64,000 bases of DNA from Myrica gale (taxonomy: Eukaryota; Streptophyta; Magnoliopsida; Fagales; Myricaceae): contig OZ005603.1 in assembly GCA_963930655.1 (NCBI GenBank), positions 21,404,201-21,468,200 on the forward strand, written 5' to 3'. Position 1 is the stretch's first letter; every line of letters begins with the position of its first letter. Below, one piece after another: positions 41,501 through 51,646 of the stretch. Below the pieces are notes generated by a model that ran no database searches, was not told where the DNA came from, and saw only the letters and a list, made by a program, of their open reading frames with translations. Made by a program: the position numbers and the translations under genes.

Positions 41501-42716
41501 TGGTTGGGAATTAATGGTGTGTGTGGGAGACAGAAGGAGAAAGGTAAATATAATTAGAAATTTTTTCTTTTTGATGACGAGGAAATTCCTCAAAGCCGGA
41601 CCCTTTTGGCCCAACCCTGAAGTACAAACCCCGGCCCCCTGGACCGAAATATAATTAGAAATTCAAATACGTAAAAGTTTTTTTTATAAGTAAAGAAATT
41701 TTATTAAAAAGAAAGTGAAGACAACAGTACAAAACACTATACTGAAGACACCTAACACAAACAAACTAGAAAGCTAAGAAAATCCGAAAAGGGAAATCCC
41801 AACACCGCATTGGCCCAAAGAAAAAGAGAATGCAAAACAAGACCCCTTAAACTACCCAAAGGCTGCTCCAAATCATCAAAGCATCTGTTGTTCCTTTCCC
41901 TCCACAAGATCCACCAAATGGAAAGAGGATTCATCTTCCACACTGCCAAAGCTATGGGGTTGTCGAATTTCTTATTCCAACAGCTCAATCACCCACCTAG
42001 GAATAACCCAAGAAAGGTTCAGAATGCCCAATAAATACGACCACAATCCTCTAGCCACCAAACAATGCAGAAAAATATGATCCACCGACTCCCCCTTGCA
42101 CTTGCACAACAGCAGCAAAAACTCCATAAGAACAATGGTGTACTTCCAATTTTCTAGTCTTTTAGCATAATACTTTCGATCGACAATAAGTTTGACGTAT
42201 GGAGACACAGAAGGCCATTACTATCAATTAACGAAAAAGGAAAAAAAACGAAAAAGAAACAGTTAAAAAATAAATCAGAAAACCGTATATAAAGTTAAGA
42301 TTTTGAGTGATCAGAATGAATTAATTGAAGATGAAGCTTATGCAGGCTGAAGTACTATACTTTAAAAGTCATAGCCATAAACCAGGAAAGCATCAAAGTA
42401 CAAGACACCCAAGTTTAAATCATAGACATGAGAAAATACGAAGGATATTCTTCACGCGTGAACTGTACTGCACCAAAACGCAAATGAAACAAACCAAAAC
42501 AAAAAAAAATTCAGACAACATGAGATAAAAGAAAAAAATTGAACACAAAAAATTACCAATTGCAATTAGATGAGCCACAGACAACGCCTTGGCCAATTGG
42601 TGCCCCCCTGACTTAACACGAACAGAATCGACCTGCTTCCTCCGGATCAAAGTCCTAACACAACCCCATGAACCTCCCGTTCCACCACCCTCTTGCGTAT
42701 CAACCAAGAAGCCCAT
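26552..42716 (-). CDS. CAT2: Cationic amino acid transporter, CAT2-like (vacuolar), complete, 14 exons
   Basis: This is an APC-superfamily permease that moves cationic and other amino acids across a membrane; the closest plant relative I recognise, CAT2, sits in the tonoplast. Exons are 42557-42716, 41191-41392, 40162-40246, 39012-39152, 38765-38883, 38552-38648, 37784-37956, 37619-37685, 35946-36104, 34998-35268, 33750-33858, 33075-33187, 27504-27579 and 26552-26708. All junctions are GT-AG and phase-compatible, giving 1929 nt (642 aa plus stop), the usual family length. The start [11 protein letters not shown] matches the CAT2 subgroup. Exon 2 has the TM1 motif [13 protein letters not shown], exon 7 has [12 protein letters not shown], exon 9 has [14 protein letters not shown], exon 12 has [12 protein letters not shown], and the last exon has [12 protein letters not shown]. 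About 14 membrane helices are expected for the family. Intron 12 (27580-33074) contains a 4.5-kb LINE on the same strand, and other introns hold MITEs, but the reading frame is unbroken. Confidence 0.95.
27144..27158 (+). mobile_element. 15-bp LINE/SINE 3'-tail insertion with target duplication
   Basis: cttatc plus nine A is flanked by perfect 16-bp repeats, tcttacattgtatcta (27128-27143 and 27159-27174). The insert is the extreme 3' end of the LINE family in this window. CAT2 intron 13. Confidence 0.8.
28498..31596 (-). pseudogene. LINE ORF2 reverse transcriptase and zf-RVT, one internal stop codon
   Basis: One frame of 1033 codons interrupted by a single TAG at 29164-29166. Upstream part: end of the endonuclease (YSDHFPIML), RT motifs [83 protein letters not shown] and the active-site box [10 protein letters not shown] with both aspartates. 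Downstream part (28498-29163): zf-RVT with [19 protein letters not shown] and the tail [14 protein letters not shown]. It is thus defective by one nonsense codon plus the upstream frameshift. Confidence 0.92.
31529..32149 (-). pseudogene. LINE ORF2 apurinic endonuclease domain, shifted out of frame from RT
   Basis: [46 protein letters not shown] and [17 protein letters not shown] are conserved EEP-fold motifs, including the QETK glutamate and GDFN. The likely start is the second methionine (32143). The frame ends at 31529 just after [11 protein letters not shown], while the RT frame already carries the continuation of the endonuclease (SDHFPIML). One indel near 31540-31555 therefore separates the two. 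Confidence 0.88.
32133..32903 (-). pseudogene. LINE ORF1, C-terminal part (5'-truncated)
   Basis: Ends with [20 protein letters not shown] and [19 protein letters not shown], matching the C-terminus of the intact ORF1 at 13600-15408. The N-terminal domain is missing because the element is 5'-truncated; the ATG at 32903 is internal. The TAG stop overlaps the ORF2 start by 11 nt. Confidence 0.75.
33190..33745. other. CAT2 intron 11, nothing recognised
   Basis: AT-rich intron DNA with a pyrimidine-rich patch (cttctctttcttcc at about 33355) and no repeat or domain noticed. Confidence 0.5.
34574..34786 (-). other. Short open frame in CAT2 intron 10, unknown
   Basis: 70 codons, starting inside the 92-bp repeat ([16 protein letters not shown]) and ending with a lysine-rich stretch ([12 protein letters not shown]). 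No family recognised. The composition is more protein-like than most spurious frames here, so a decayed transposon or captured exon is possible, but there is no positive evidence. Confidence 0.2.
34761..34944. repeat. 92-bp perfect tandem duplication in CAT2 intron 10
   Basis: tgtgtgttctcagtggatgt to cttatgtaaagagc is present twice with period 92 (34761-34852 and 34853-34944), with no difference seen. Confidence 0.9.
35610..35830. repeat. G/C-homopolymer-rich repeat in CAT2 intron 9
   Basis: Contains ccccgggggagta, gcgggggcggggggaatgg and a run of 12-13 C near 35745, out of character with the AT-rich intron. It resembles dispersed plant repeats with g-rich gggccatggcccc-type phrases. Class not determined. 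Confidence 0.4.
39823..39840 (-). mobile_element. 18-bp LINE 3'-tail insertion with target duplication
   Basis: Eleven T plus gataagt is flanked by gc(t/a)gaagagtaataa (39808-39822 and 39841-39855; one mismatch in 15). The insert equals the minus-strand LINE end ACTTATC plus poly-A. CAT2 intron 3. Confidence 0.8.
39948..40126. repeat. MITE in CAT2 intron 3
   Basis: Termini gggtgtttgggaacaaaatttt and aaaattgtagtttggcaaacacc are imperfect inverted repeats around an A-rich core of gtgaaaaaa-type phrases. No coding capacity. Confidence 0.6.
40397..41020. mobile_element. 624-bp foldback/MULE-like non-autonomous DNA element with long inverted repeats
   Basis: The left end aggcttaattagtccattag pairs with the right end gactagtcgattaattaagcct. 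The pairing continues inward for over 100 bp (aagtttcgtcctagactggtcc against ggaccagtctaggacgaaac) and imperfectly towards the centre (acatgtccccctt / acacgtgtcccc; ccccattaattttaatt / attaaaattaacgggg). No transposase. Long TIRs suggest a Mutator-like or foldback origin; target duplication unclear. CAT2 intron 2. Confidence 0.8.
41563..41646 (-). mobile_element. 5'-truncated SINE-like fragment with 17-bp target duplication
   Basis: Flanked by perfect repeats aaatataattagaaatt (41546-41562 and 41647-41663). On the minus strand it is GC-rich (ccggggtttgtacttcaggg) and ends cctcgtcatcaaaaag plus A-rich tail. CAT2 intron 1. Confidence 0.7.
41679..42125 (-). pseudogene. 5'-truncated LINE tail (zf-RVT end and 3' UTR) in CAT2 intron 1
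   Basis: Two overlapping frames, 41972-42208 and 41752-41988, together give [54 protein letters not shown] and [10 protein letters not shown], so one frameshift lies near 41980. The 3' end is cttataaaaaaaact (minus). The left boundary of homology is about 42125. Confidence 0.8.
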
Positions 42717-43195
42717 ATCCGAGATTACGCAACTTCTCCAACAAACACACCAACTCCTGCTGTCGTCGTCCTAAGATAGTTATAAATCCTATGTTTTTTG
42801 TTTCCTAATTTGATTTTTGAGCCAGTAGTATACAGCGTGGACCTTCTTCCTTTTCCTTTCTTTCCGATTCTAAGAGTGGTATACAATCAAGAGAATCTAG
42901 AGAAACCTGCCCGCCTTCCCTGCAGAGAATCTTGCTTCTGATCGCAATAAAATGTTGGATTTTCAAGGAGGAAGCGGGCAGACTCCCTTCTCCTGCTTTG
43001 GGACAGAGAAAAGAAGGAAAAAGGGGAGGGGAAGAAATGAGGGGTGGAGTTTTTCCTTTCCCATAACTCGATTATGTACGGAACTAATTAGGATGAATGA
43101 TTGGCAATGTGCTGCCCGCGGGCTGCCGGGGAAGTGGAGATTGTAGCGGTATCTGACTAGGATTGTGTCGTGTCCGTATGCACGTAATGGCTTAG

Positions 43196-43422
43196 GTCAT
43201 GTGTGGTTGAGTTTTCAAAATAATTTTTATTTTTTTTTTAAAGTAATATAAATTTTTTTAGGATTGATAAAAAATGTGTTAGAATTTGTAAAAATTTATT
43301 ACAATTATTGAAAAAAAATATTGAAATTGATGAAAAAATTATTGGGATTAGTGATTAAAATTGATGAAAATGTGAGTGAGAAGTTTTTGAAAACTTTTTG
43401 AGATATGAAACAAACATAGCCT
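43196..43422. repeat. MITE upstream of CAT2
   Basis: The left end catgtgtggttgagttttcaaa is roughly inverted by ttgagatatgaaacaaacatagcc at the right end. The core is T/A-rich with repeated attgatgaaaa. Confidence 0.45.
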
Positions 43423-43566
43423 TAGAATCTGTGCGTAGAGCGTTCTCAGTGGGCCCACGCTTTTAGATTACATTTGTCCTTTTTGAGACTTTTATTGCCC
43501 ATTTGGCTCAAAACTGAAAATTATGGTCACAAACAATTGGCAACGTTTTTAACTACTACATGCTTT

Positions 43567-43745
43567 TTTTCTTTAGAACGATCATCCATATATAAAAACG
43601 AAAGTCTTACACTAAAGGAAAAGAAGAGTCACAATACAGAATATTAAAGGGAATGCGACTAGGATCCAAAAAATCAGAAAACTTCTCACGAGCCGCCCAC
43701 CGAGCAAGAAGGTGAGCTTGTTGATTGAGCTTTCGAAGTTTTACG
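43567..43745 (-). pseudogene. LINE-type RNase H C-terminal fragment
   Basis: Reads KLNQQAHLLARWAAREKFSD on the minus strand, the final helix region of RNase H domains at the end of some plant LINE ORF2s, followed by a stop and an A-rich end (aagaaaaaaagc). The 5' part is absent. Assignment rests on this short motif only. Confidence 0.4.
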
Positions 43746-44184
43746 ACGACATGCAACGGGCAATTGGGGTTTCTTTCTTCCTCTCGTCTCCTCTCGCACT
43801 AGAAAAAGGCTTTTGCGCATACAAAACAAACTCCAAGTTCTGGTATCTAAATTGTATTCAATAAATAGAAGTAACAAGTAATTCTTGACTTATTTGATAT
43901 TCAAACTATAACGTCAGTTGAATTTGAATATTTGAAATTTATTTGTTGCTTAATTATTGATACTATCGTTGTGGTATTGACTTTTAATTTATCAATTTTA
44001 CCGTATAATTTTAAAATAATCTATAAACAAGGACGAAATTTAGCTATTCGACCCTGATAATTGACATTCCGAACCTAACCTTATAAAATATTCAATTAGT
44101 CGCGTAATTTTTGGCGGACAAAAAGATTTATATATCTGAAAAAATAGACTACAAATTATCCTTCTAATTGATTTGTTAAAAATT

Positions 44185-44338
44185 AATATTCTATAACAAT
44201 AATTAAATTTATAATAAAATTAAATCCGGTATATATTATGAGGTAGAGCAAATCTTCTACCTTAAAAAAAACACAATATTCTATTACAATAATTAAATCC
44301 GGTATATATTATGAGGTAGAGCAAAACTTCTACATTAA
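44185..44338. repeat. Imperfect tandem duplication (unit about 65-90 bp)
   Basis: aatattctataacaataatt and ccggtatatattatgaggta occur twice, at 44185-44274 and 44275-44338; the first unit carries about 20 extra bp. Confidence 0.75.
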
Positions 44339-45120
44339 CAAAAAAAACGAAAAAAAAAAAAAAAAGTTGTGTGGTGATTAATTTGTTGAATAAAAAATAC
44401 AAGTTGTGGTGATTAGTTTGTTGAAGATCACATCGCGTCAATTTGATATTATTTTAAATTTCTTTGGGCTGAGCGACTGGCACACGGGGGAGTATGGGAG
44501 TTTCCAATCCCTTATGATAGCACGAGTACATTATTTAATAATCCCAAGACGAAATAATTAGGAACGGAGTAGGCACAGATGAATTGAATGGTGGGGCGGT
44601 GCAAAAGTTCGTGACCCACACCACTTTTTATGCATACTAGGATTCGATTCTTCTAATTTTATAGGCGAGTCAGAGTAGGATTCCACTAATAATGTATTCT
44701 ATGAGGCACTGTAACTTTACTCCTGCAATTATTATATTAGATATTTTTTTTACAGTATAGAGATATAGAGATAATATATTTTTAATAATATTCATGTAAA
44801 ATTTTGTATATCATATACTATGCAATAGTCCTCTTATTGCATTTATTTTTTTTCTAAATTACACGTGGTTCGAACAAAAAAATCAAAGAGCATCCCATTT
44901 ACATTTACCCATATGAGTTTAAGATGATCTACTTCTTTCTCTCTATTAAGTGCATAATTTTACTGAAAAGTAAAGTTGATGGATTCTTTTTGGAGGACGG
45001 AGATCCTCTTTAATTCGAAGATCTAAGCAGTGGGTCTCAAGCGAGATCCACTTCTCTCATCCTCTCTTTTCTATTGTTCCTGTAATTATAATCCAGTGAC
45101 ATCGAAAGGAGCCTATCCCT

Positions 45121-45408
45121 TTTTGGATAGTTGCTGTGAAGTGATAGTTGCTCTTCAACATTCCACGGAGAATTAAGCATCAATTTCATTCTATTTACTC
45201 CTTTCCTAATATCGTAGCGTTTTTTATCTGTCGGGGATGAAACTCAATTTTAATTTGATTGGTTCTTTTTTGGGTAGTTGGTGTGAAGTGATAGTTGCTC
45301 TTCATCATTCTATAGAGAATTAAGCATCTATTTCATTTTATTTACTCCTTTCCTATCATAACTAAAATTTCATATCACAGCGTTTTTGATCTGTCAGGAA
45401 TGAAACTG
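45121..45408. repeat. Direct duplication of about 130-145 bp
   Basis: gtgaagtgatagttgctctt, gagaattaagcatc, tttactcctttcct and gatctgtc-gg-atgaaact recur in the same order at about 45121-45246 and 45268-45408. Confidence 0.8.
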
Positions 45409-45411
45409 ATT

Positions 45412-45921
45412 AGAGATTTGAGTGGGCGGGCCAACTTCATTAAATTGCAATTTGAGAGACCAAACTGAAAAAAAAGTACAAAAAGTTCTTCTAAATTTGG
45501 GGATTCCCCTAACTCCGTCTCGTTGTGTCATGCAATTGATTTATTCTCCCATATTTAACTTTTGTGTTGTTAGTTTTTACCTTATTCTAGTTGTTGAGGC
45601 GATAAATCTAGACCGATATAAAAAAACCTCCTAGGGACGGAATTAGGATTGGAGATTTGGAGGGGCCAACTTCATTAAATTGCAATTTGAGAGGCCAAAA
45701 AAAAATACAAAAATATCTCAAAAATATCAATTTTTTTAGCTTAAGTGAGGAAAAAAATACTGCAGAATTTGGTAGGTGCGTATTGGCCCCCTAACTTCGT
45801 CCCTACTGTGTGCCATCATTATTGATTTATTCTCTGGTATTTTAACTTTGTGTTGGTAGTTTTTTTCCATTAACCTGATTGATTGTTAATGTTATTAGAA
45901 ATCTAGACCAGTCTAAAAAGA
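45412..45921. repeat. Direct duplication of about 220-270 bp
   Basis: ggccaacttcattaaattgc, attgatttattctc and aaatctagacc occur in order in both units (about 45412-45630 and 45652-45921). Units differ by indels. Confidence 0.75.
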
Positions 45922-46316
45922 AGTGGCAGTTACGTATGCGTTTTCCCCTGACCATTTCACGAAGAATAAGGCTAAGATTTGACCCAACAAAACATTTATC
46001 CCTTTGTAGTTTTAATTTGACATTTTCTATTTCCACTTGTTGTCTTCTCGTTAATAAAAATTCTGGTCTCTAAGCTACAGTTAGTTTGTCAACATGTACA
46101 TAAAGAGGCAACACAAAACTCATGCGCGCGAAATCACACGTTCTCATTAATGTTCAATATTGGTAGGTTGTTCAAATTCGTAGCAGCTCTACAAGGAGAT
46201 CAATTTCCCACTTTAAGTCCTGGTCAGATTCAAACCAGATAAAAAAGTGTTTTATATGTGTTAATGTTTTTTTTTGTTATCGACAAAATTAAATATGTCA
46301 TAATTGAGTTCTAATT

Positions 46317-46505
46317 TGTTAGGTTTGTTTGGTTAAATAGTTCAATAAATTAAAAGAAGTTTCTCGAAAGATGTCACAAAATTTTTGGAATTTTTATTTT
46401 ATTAAAATTTGTAAAAATTAAATTATATATGTATAAAAATTAAAAATATTAAAATATTTTTATTTTGGTAGAAATTTTTATGCCTCATACTAAAACAAAC
46501 ATAGC
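46317..46505. repeat. MITE
   Basis: Ends gttaggtttgtttggtt and, inverted, actaaaacaaacatagc; AT-rich centre with aaaatttttggaatttt. Similar in layout to the other MITEs here. Confidence 0.5.
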
Positions 46506-46519
46506 AAAATTCATGGACA

Positions 46520-48120
46520 TTCAAGGGTTTTTGTTCAAAAAAAAAAGTCAATGCCCGAAAGTAAAACGTAACAAACTCTTCCATTGTTTAATCGCACGTG
46601 AGTGGGGCTAGAGACGTGCTTTGTGTTTCGTTTGTATTTATGCACATAATTTTCGAGTCAAATCCAGACAACGTTGAACTGATAATGCGTGACGGAACAG
46701 AAAACGATGGAAGGTCAAAATCTGTAGCGGAGACGTAAAGAAAGCGGCATGTGAACGGTACGTGTTGCCGACTTAATTAACAAGAAGGTGTGGTTTCAAG
46801 AAATGTTATAAAAGTCTTATAAGCCCATTCATATGATAATTAATAAAAGAAATATTCACTTTGTCAATTGGTTCCATCGGGCTGCAACCGTACGTGCGAT
46901 AATTTTTTTATTGGAGTAGAGACAAAAAAAAAGTGGCCGTATTAAAGGTAGGTTGAAGAAGAATAAATGTTGCTTTAAATTATTTTTTCTTTTATGAATT
47001 ATTGTTTTTTTTCTTTTATAAATTATTAAAATTGATGTTAGGGAATATATGCAGACTTGCGTGGAGAACGATTATTTACCGGCTTATAAAGAAACATATC
47101 CAATAAAATTAAAATTAAACTGTTTTTTTTTATTTGCCTGTCTCCGGCAGATGGCTTCCTCTGTGTTTCATGGAACTTTATTTTGGTTGTATATTTGAGA
47201 TAAAAAAAAATTAAGAATAATAACTTCTACTAACTAATACATTTATACTTTGCACATGATATTATAGTTTCATTTTTTAATTGATTTCAAAAGTAAGATC
47301 TTAATACGGGATATAAAGTGTAAACCTATTAGTAGCTTGAGATGTAGATTGTTAGAGCTGCAGTAGTTATATATAATTAAGTAGAATTGGTAGTTGACAA
47401 ATTTCGTACATAGCTTATATTCATAGATTTTATTCATACTTGTAGATGATTTTCATGTGTAATAAGCTTATTTTCGTAGTTTTTTCCAAGGTGTAGATTT
47501 ATCCCATTTCTATTTTTGTCATTGCTCAGGGACTTCTTGAACGCGTTGGTACCGAATGCTGAGCACAACATTGTGTGAAGCATCTACATGCAAATTAAAA
47601 AAAACAAGAGATTTAAGAGAAGACGTATAAAGATGAGCTGCAAGCTACAGCTCGTGATCTGGATCTTATTGACCTGAAGAATTTTTTACTTCCATTTTTT
47701 ACCGATGTTTGACACAAATCGGAAATGGTGGACAAGTTCTTTAACACTAGATGATGATGCACCTCGTACTCGTAATGTTACAATTGAAATCTTAAAAAAA
47801 ATCTCATTAAAATATTCAGGGTAAAATTTCTATACAAGACTGCAAGTTTTGTCAATATCGAATAATTGATAATCATTTTTAAGGATCCAGAGAAGCACTA
47901 GAGTAAGATGCTCCATTGGCTTCTCATTAAATATGGAATGTTAAAATTTAGCCAAATTAATAGAGGCAAAATACACAACATTTAGTTAATTGAATACAAA
48001 GAAGAAAGACAGAATTTGTTTTTCTTTGTTTAAGACATATAAACGTAGATCGAGTAATAATAATTTAATTAAATAATAATAATTAATTGTAATAATATTG
48101 AAAAATTCTAATCTTGAAGA
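46520..48120. other. AT-rich spacer, nothing recognised
   Basis: Apart from the MITEs listed, no frame, domain or repeat with support was found. Confidence 0.5.
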
Positions 48121-48197
48121 GGAATTTTTTTTGTGTGCAAAATAAAATTTTTATTGTATTACAAAAGTTGAATATAGATTTTGTGATTTTGTATGAC

Positions 48198-48400
48198 GGT
48201 GTTTGTTTGTGGAAATATTGGAGTTTTGGAAATTTTTGGTATTGGAGTTTGTGAAAAAATATAGTATTTTATGGAAAAGTGAGAAGAGAGAAGTTTTAAT
48301 TGAATAGTATAATATTATTTTATAATTTAATGAGGAGAGAAAGATTATTTTATGATTGTTTGGAAATATTGAAGGGTGAAAATATTGGGAAACAAACGCC
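48198..48400. repeat. MITE, clear terminal inverted repeats
   Basis: ggtgtttgtttgtggaaata and tattgggaaacaaacgccc form inverted ends; the core has gtgagaagagag-type phrases. Confidence 0.65.
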
Positions 48401-48494
48401 CCCAATTTTATATATGGGTGACAAAAAGAGTTAAAGAGATAAAAAAAAGTTTATTTGTAACAGAATGAACAATAAGATGGAGGGAAAGGAGACT

Positions 48495-48655
48495 AGAGTT
48501 ATGTTTGTGTAGTAAAATTTTTGTTATTGAGTTTAGTAATGATATTGAGTTTAGTGAAAAAGTGAAGAGATATAATTTTTTTATATTTTTTATAGTGAAA
48601 AGTTATAATTTGATGGGAGAGAGATTATATTATAGTATTTTATTGTGAGAGACTC
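48495..48655. repeat. MITE relative, one end only
   Basis: agttatgtttgtgtagtaaa opens a block sharing attgagtttagtgaaaaagt and gggagagagattatatta with the MITE at 2250-2431. The right end is lost. Confidence 0.45.
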
Positions 48656-48659
48656 TAAG

Positions 48660-49570
48660 AATTAGAAAAGAGAGAGAGAGAAAAAAATTAAAAAAATACA
48701 ATTTTAATATTTTTATTTTAAAAATTGAGGACTCCACTTGTAAAATAGTTGCTCCGTCTCTCAAAATTCTTTCTTTAGTCTCTTAAAAAATTTTACGATC
48801 TCGTTACAAAGACTGTTACCTATTTACTGACAAAACCCCCTAAATTAAAAACAAAAAAATTTTAAAAAAATTGGGAGCCTGACCCCTATGCCCTAGCTTT
48901 GTCTCAGCCGCTGCCACCCCCTTGTGTGGAGGCTCATCGGCTTGGGGGTAGACTAAAGTAATGGCTATATATATTTTTTATAATAATGTAAGTACTTACA
49001 ATTAAACACTGATTTTTGAGTTGATAAAATTACATAAATGGGCCCTCGCCGACTGCTATGATCGCAAAAGCTAATCAGAAATTCACAATTATTGACAAGA
49101 AGAAAGCTGCGGATCACAATTAACTTGGCTAGGCGAGTATAGTAGGGGTATTACGTCGAGAATATGACTAGACAAGACGTGATATTTTTCTTCTGCAGCA
49201 CCCTTAATTATGTTGATAAAGACCGGACAAAGTAGCCTCTCCATCTCTCCATGTACACGTCTTATCCACAGGAATCAATCCCCATCCATCCTCTCATAAA
49301 ATTGCTTAACCTCGATCCCAATCAACCCTTTTTTCTCAGCATTATCTGGTTACGTCATTTTGCACAAATGGTCCAACATGTTTGTTAATTAGTGGGAGAA
49401 CAGAAGAGCTTTTGATTTTCGCAGCCACCCCATGTGGGTTTCTACTTTCCATTTATTATCGAGAGACTTTCTTCGCTACGGAAAATTGATTTCTCTCTAC
49501 TTGCCTTGGTTACTAAATAATTAACTAGTCTTACGGTAACGGAAATAAATTTTGTGGAAGATGAAGTCAA
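48660..49570. other. AT-rich spacer, nothing recognised
   Basis: No coding potential or clear repeat structure. A short phrase at 48880-48950 (gcctgacccctatgcccta) resembles dispersed g/c-rich repeats but has no boundaries I can define. Confidence 0.4.
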
Positions 49571-49583
49571 GGAGCCTGCTGGT

Positions 49584-50257
49584 AAGAAATAAAAATTTAA
49601 CTTGAAGAAAAAAAAAATTTATACTAATAAGTGAGATATTTATTATAGGAATAGTCAATTAGGCTTATTATTTTTCTCACTTATATTTTGATAAGATTAC
49701 ATAGAGCTTTATTTATAAGTCAATGAATACAATAGCCCACATTATTTTAGCAATGTGAGACTCTAAGTCTCTAACTTTAATACTCCCTGCAAACTCAAGC
49801 TGATACTTTGAGTTTGAAATTACAAAAATAATTCAAAGAAAAAAAATAAAAAATAACGTCAAAAGGTTGCTAGACTAATGTCAGGAGGTCGCCGGAAGGT
49901 TGCCGGACTGAAGCCGGATGACCACCGTTACTAATGCCGGATGGTCGCCGGACTGATGCTGGGAGGACACCGGTCTTATGCCGGATGGTTGCTCGACTTA
50001 AGCCGGGAAGTGTCAGAAGGTAACCAGACTAATACCGAAACCTTGCTCTGATACCATGTAAGAAATAAAAAATTTAACTGAAGAAAAAAATATTTACACT
50101 GATAAGTGAGACATCCACTATGAGAATATCCAATTAGGCTTATTATTTTTCTCACTTATATTTTGATAAGATTACATAGGGCTTTATTTATAAACCAATG
50201 AATACAATAACCCACATTACTTTAACAATGTGAGACTCTAAGTTTCTAACTTTAATA
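49584..50257 (-). mobile_element. TRIM-size non-autonomous LTR element
   Basis: LTRs of about 200 bp (49584-49782 and 50057-50257) share aagaaataaaaa, cttatttt(t)ctcacttatattttgat and caatgtgagactctaagt. The PBS, complement of gctctgatacca, adjoins the right LTR (50045-50056), giving minus orientation. The repeat ctggt at 49579-49583 and 50258-50262 is a likely target duplication; the first TGT of the left LTR appears lost. The 274-bp interior is non-coding, with gccggatggtcgccgga-like repeats. Confidence 0.8.
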
Positions 50258-50262
50258 CTGGT

Positions 50263-51167
50263 TAACTCGATATTTTCACCTCTCTACCTCAATTCGGCGA
50301 CAAGAATAGTACTATCGAATGTCTAAAAACTCACCTTCAAGCTGTTTCACAAGTGGGTGAGCCTCAATCTTCTCATATAAAAAGAGATATTTTTTCGTCC
50401 GCCGCTCGTTTTTAAGAGCTCTCTGGAGACTTCTCCTTTCCATCTACCCTGGTAGTGCTTTTCCTTTTTTGTCTTTTTCGTCGTCCCTTTTCTGCCGCCT
50501 TTTCTTGCCCTATCTAGTCACCTCCTCCTTCCGTTGTCTCTTTTCTGCTTCCTTTTTGCCTTATCCGTCTTCGTTGTCTCTTTCCTTCCGCCCTCTTTCT
50601 ACCTTTCCTGTTTCCTCGTGTTCCTTCTTTTGTCGCCCTTGTCTTTCCCTCTTTTTGCATTGGTCTTGTGTTGTTCTTGACTCTGTTTCCCTGTTCTTTC
50701 ATTCTCTTGTTCTATTTCTTGCTGGTGTTCTAGTTGTTTGTTGTGCGGTGATGGATATGAATGCTTCTTCTGTTGACTTTGATAGACCACGATCCCAACT
50801 TCTTTAAGTGGAGTAAAAGGAGAGATTTGATGGATAGTTGAGTCAGTCAGACTCATGTAGAATAAGTTGAAGATTAAAGTGGGTGCTAACAATAAGGAGA
50901 TGATCTGATCTATTTCCTTGATTTTAGCTTACTTGATTTTAATCGTTATTTTAGTTATTAAAGGTGTTGTTGTTTATTTGAATGGTTGCAAACTTTTAGG
51001 AGATAGTGGTGTCTAGTTTTTAGGATAGTTTGTTGCGATTGTAATTTAAATTGGAATGTACATTGACGTTGAGGAAGAAAATAAAAAGTTATCTAATTTT
51101 GTGGTACATTCTCGCCCGAAGATAATACTATTTTTTTATCGTTTACAGTTTTGACTGAGACCTATCA
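50263..51167 (+). mobile_element. 5' LTR of a Ty3/Gypsy element
   Basis: Ends ggtttacag..gagacctatca immediately before a PBS (51169, tggtatcagagtctgg). Its 3' part (from about 50892) is repeated at 51547-51646 plus 56683-56843. A long pyrimidine-rich tract (50400-50700) yields spurious open frames. The left boundary is uncertain. Confidence 0.65.
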
Positions 51168-51546
51168 ATGGTATCAGAGTCTGGTTCAATGGTCACTCAC
51201 AAAGAGAGAATCGAGCATTTAGAAGTAAGAGTTGGCAGCCTTCAAAAACGCTTCTACAAATGTTGCTTGGTGTTGATAGCAAACTCCACCAACTGGAAGC
51301 GTCAATCAACTGTTTGTCCGAAGCTTTGTTTTCTCCCAGCTTCGGCACCAGTCATCACCACAATGACTCTTCTTGCACCACAAAGGCAAAGAAATAAGAC
51401 GACACGGATGGAGGCCTGCAAAATTTTTCATCAAAAATAGCTAAGCTCGAGTTTCCAAGGTACTCAAGTGATGACCCTACTAAGTAGTTCAACCACATTG
51501 ATCTATTATTTGAGTATCAAGGCATTACAGAAGCACAAAAGGTTTC
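51168..51546 (+). pseudogene. Gypsy Gag N-terminal fragment
   Basis: Follows the PBS. Reads ESGSMVTHKERIEHLEVRVG and, after a frame disruption, AKLEFPRYSSDDPTK then a stop and FNHIDLLFEYQGITEAQKVS, the conserved start of chromovirus-type Gag. It is then joined directly to LTR sequence at 51547, so the rest of gag-pol has been deleted. Confidence 0.75.
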
Positions 51547-51646
51547 CTAGGAGATGATCTGATCTATTTCCTTGATTTTAGTCGTTATTTTAGTTGTTAA
51601 AGGTGTTGTTTTTTATTTGAATGGTTGCAAAATTTTAGGAGATAAT

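Larger units (their letters stand above)
42960..44180. other. CAT2 upstream region
   Basis: Contains a GC-richer patch (about 42900-43150), which may be promoter or untranscribed DNA, then the MITE and RNase H relic listed separately. No core promoter element could be assigned with confidence. Confidence 0.3.

Noticed and set aside
50469..50807. 112-codon Ser/Phe/Leu-rich frame
   Set aside because: Pyrimidine-rich LTR sequence of a Gypsy element; no domain.
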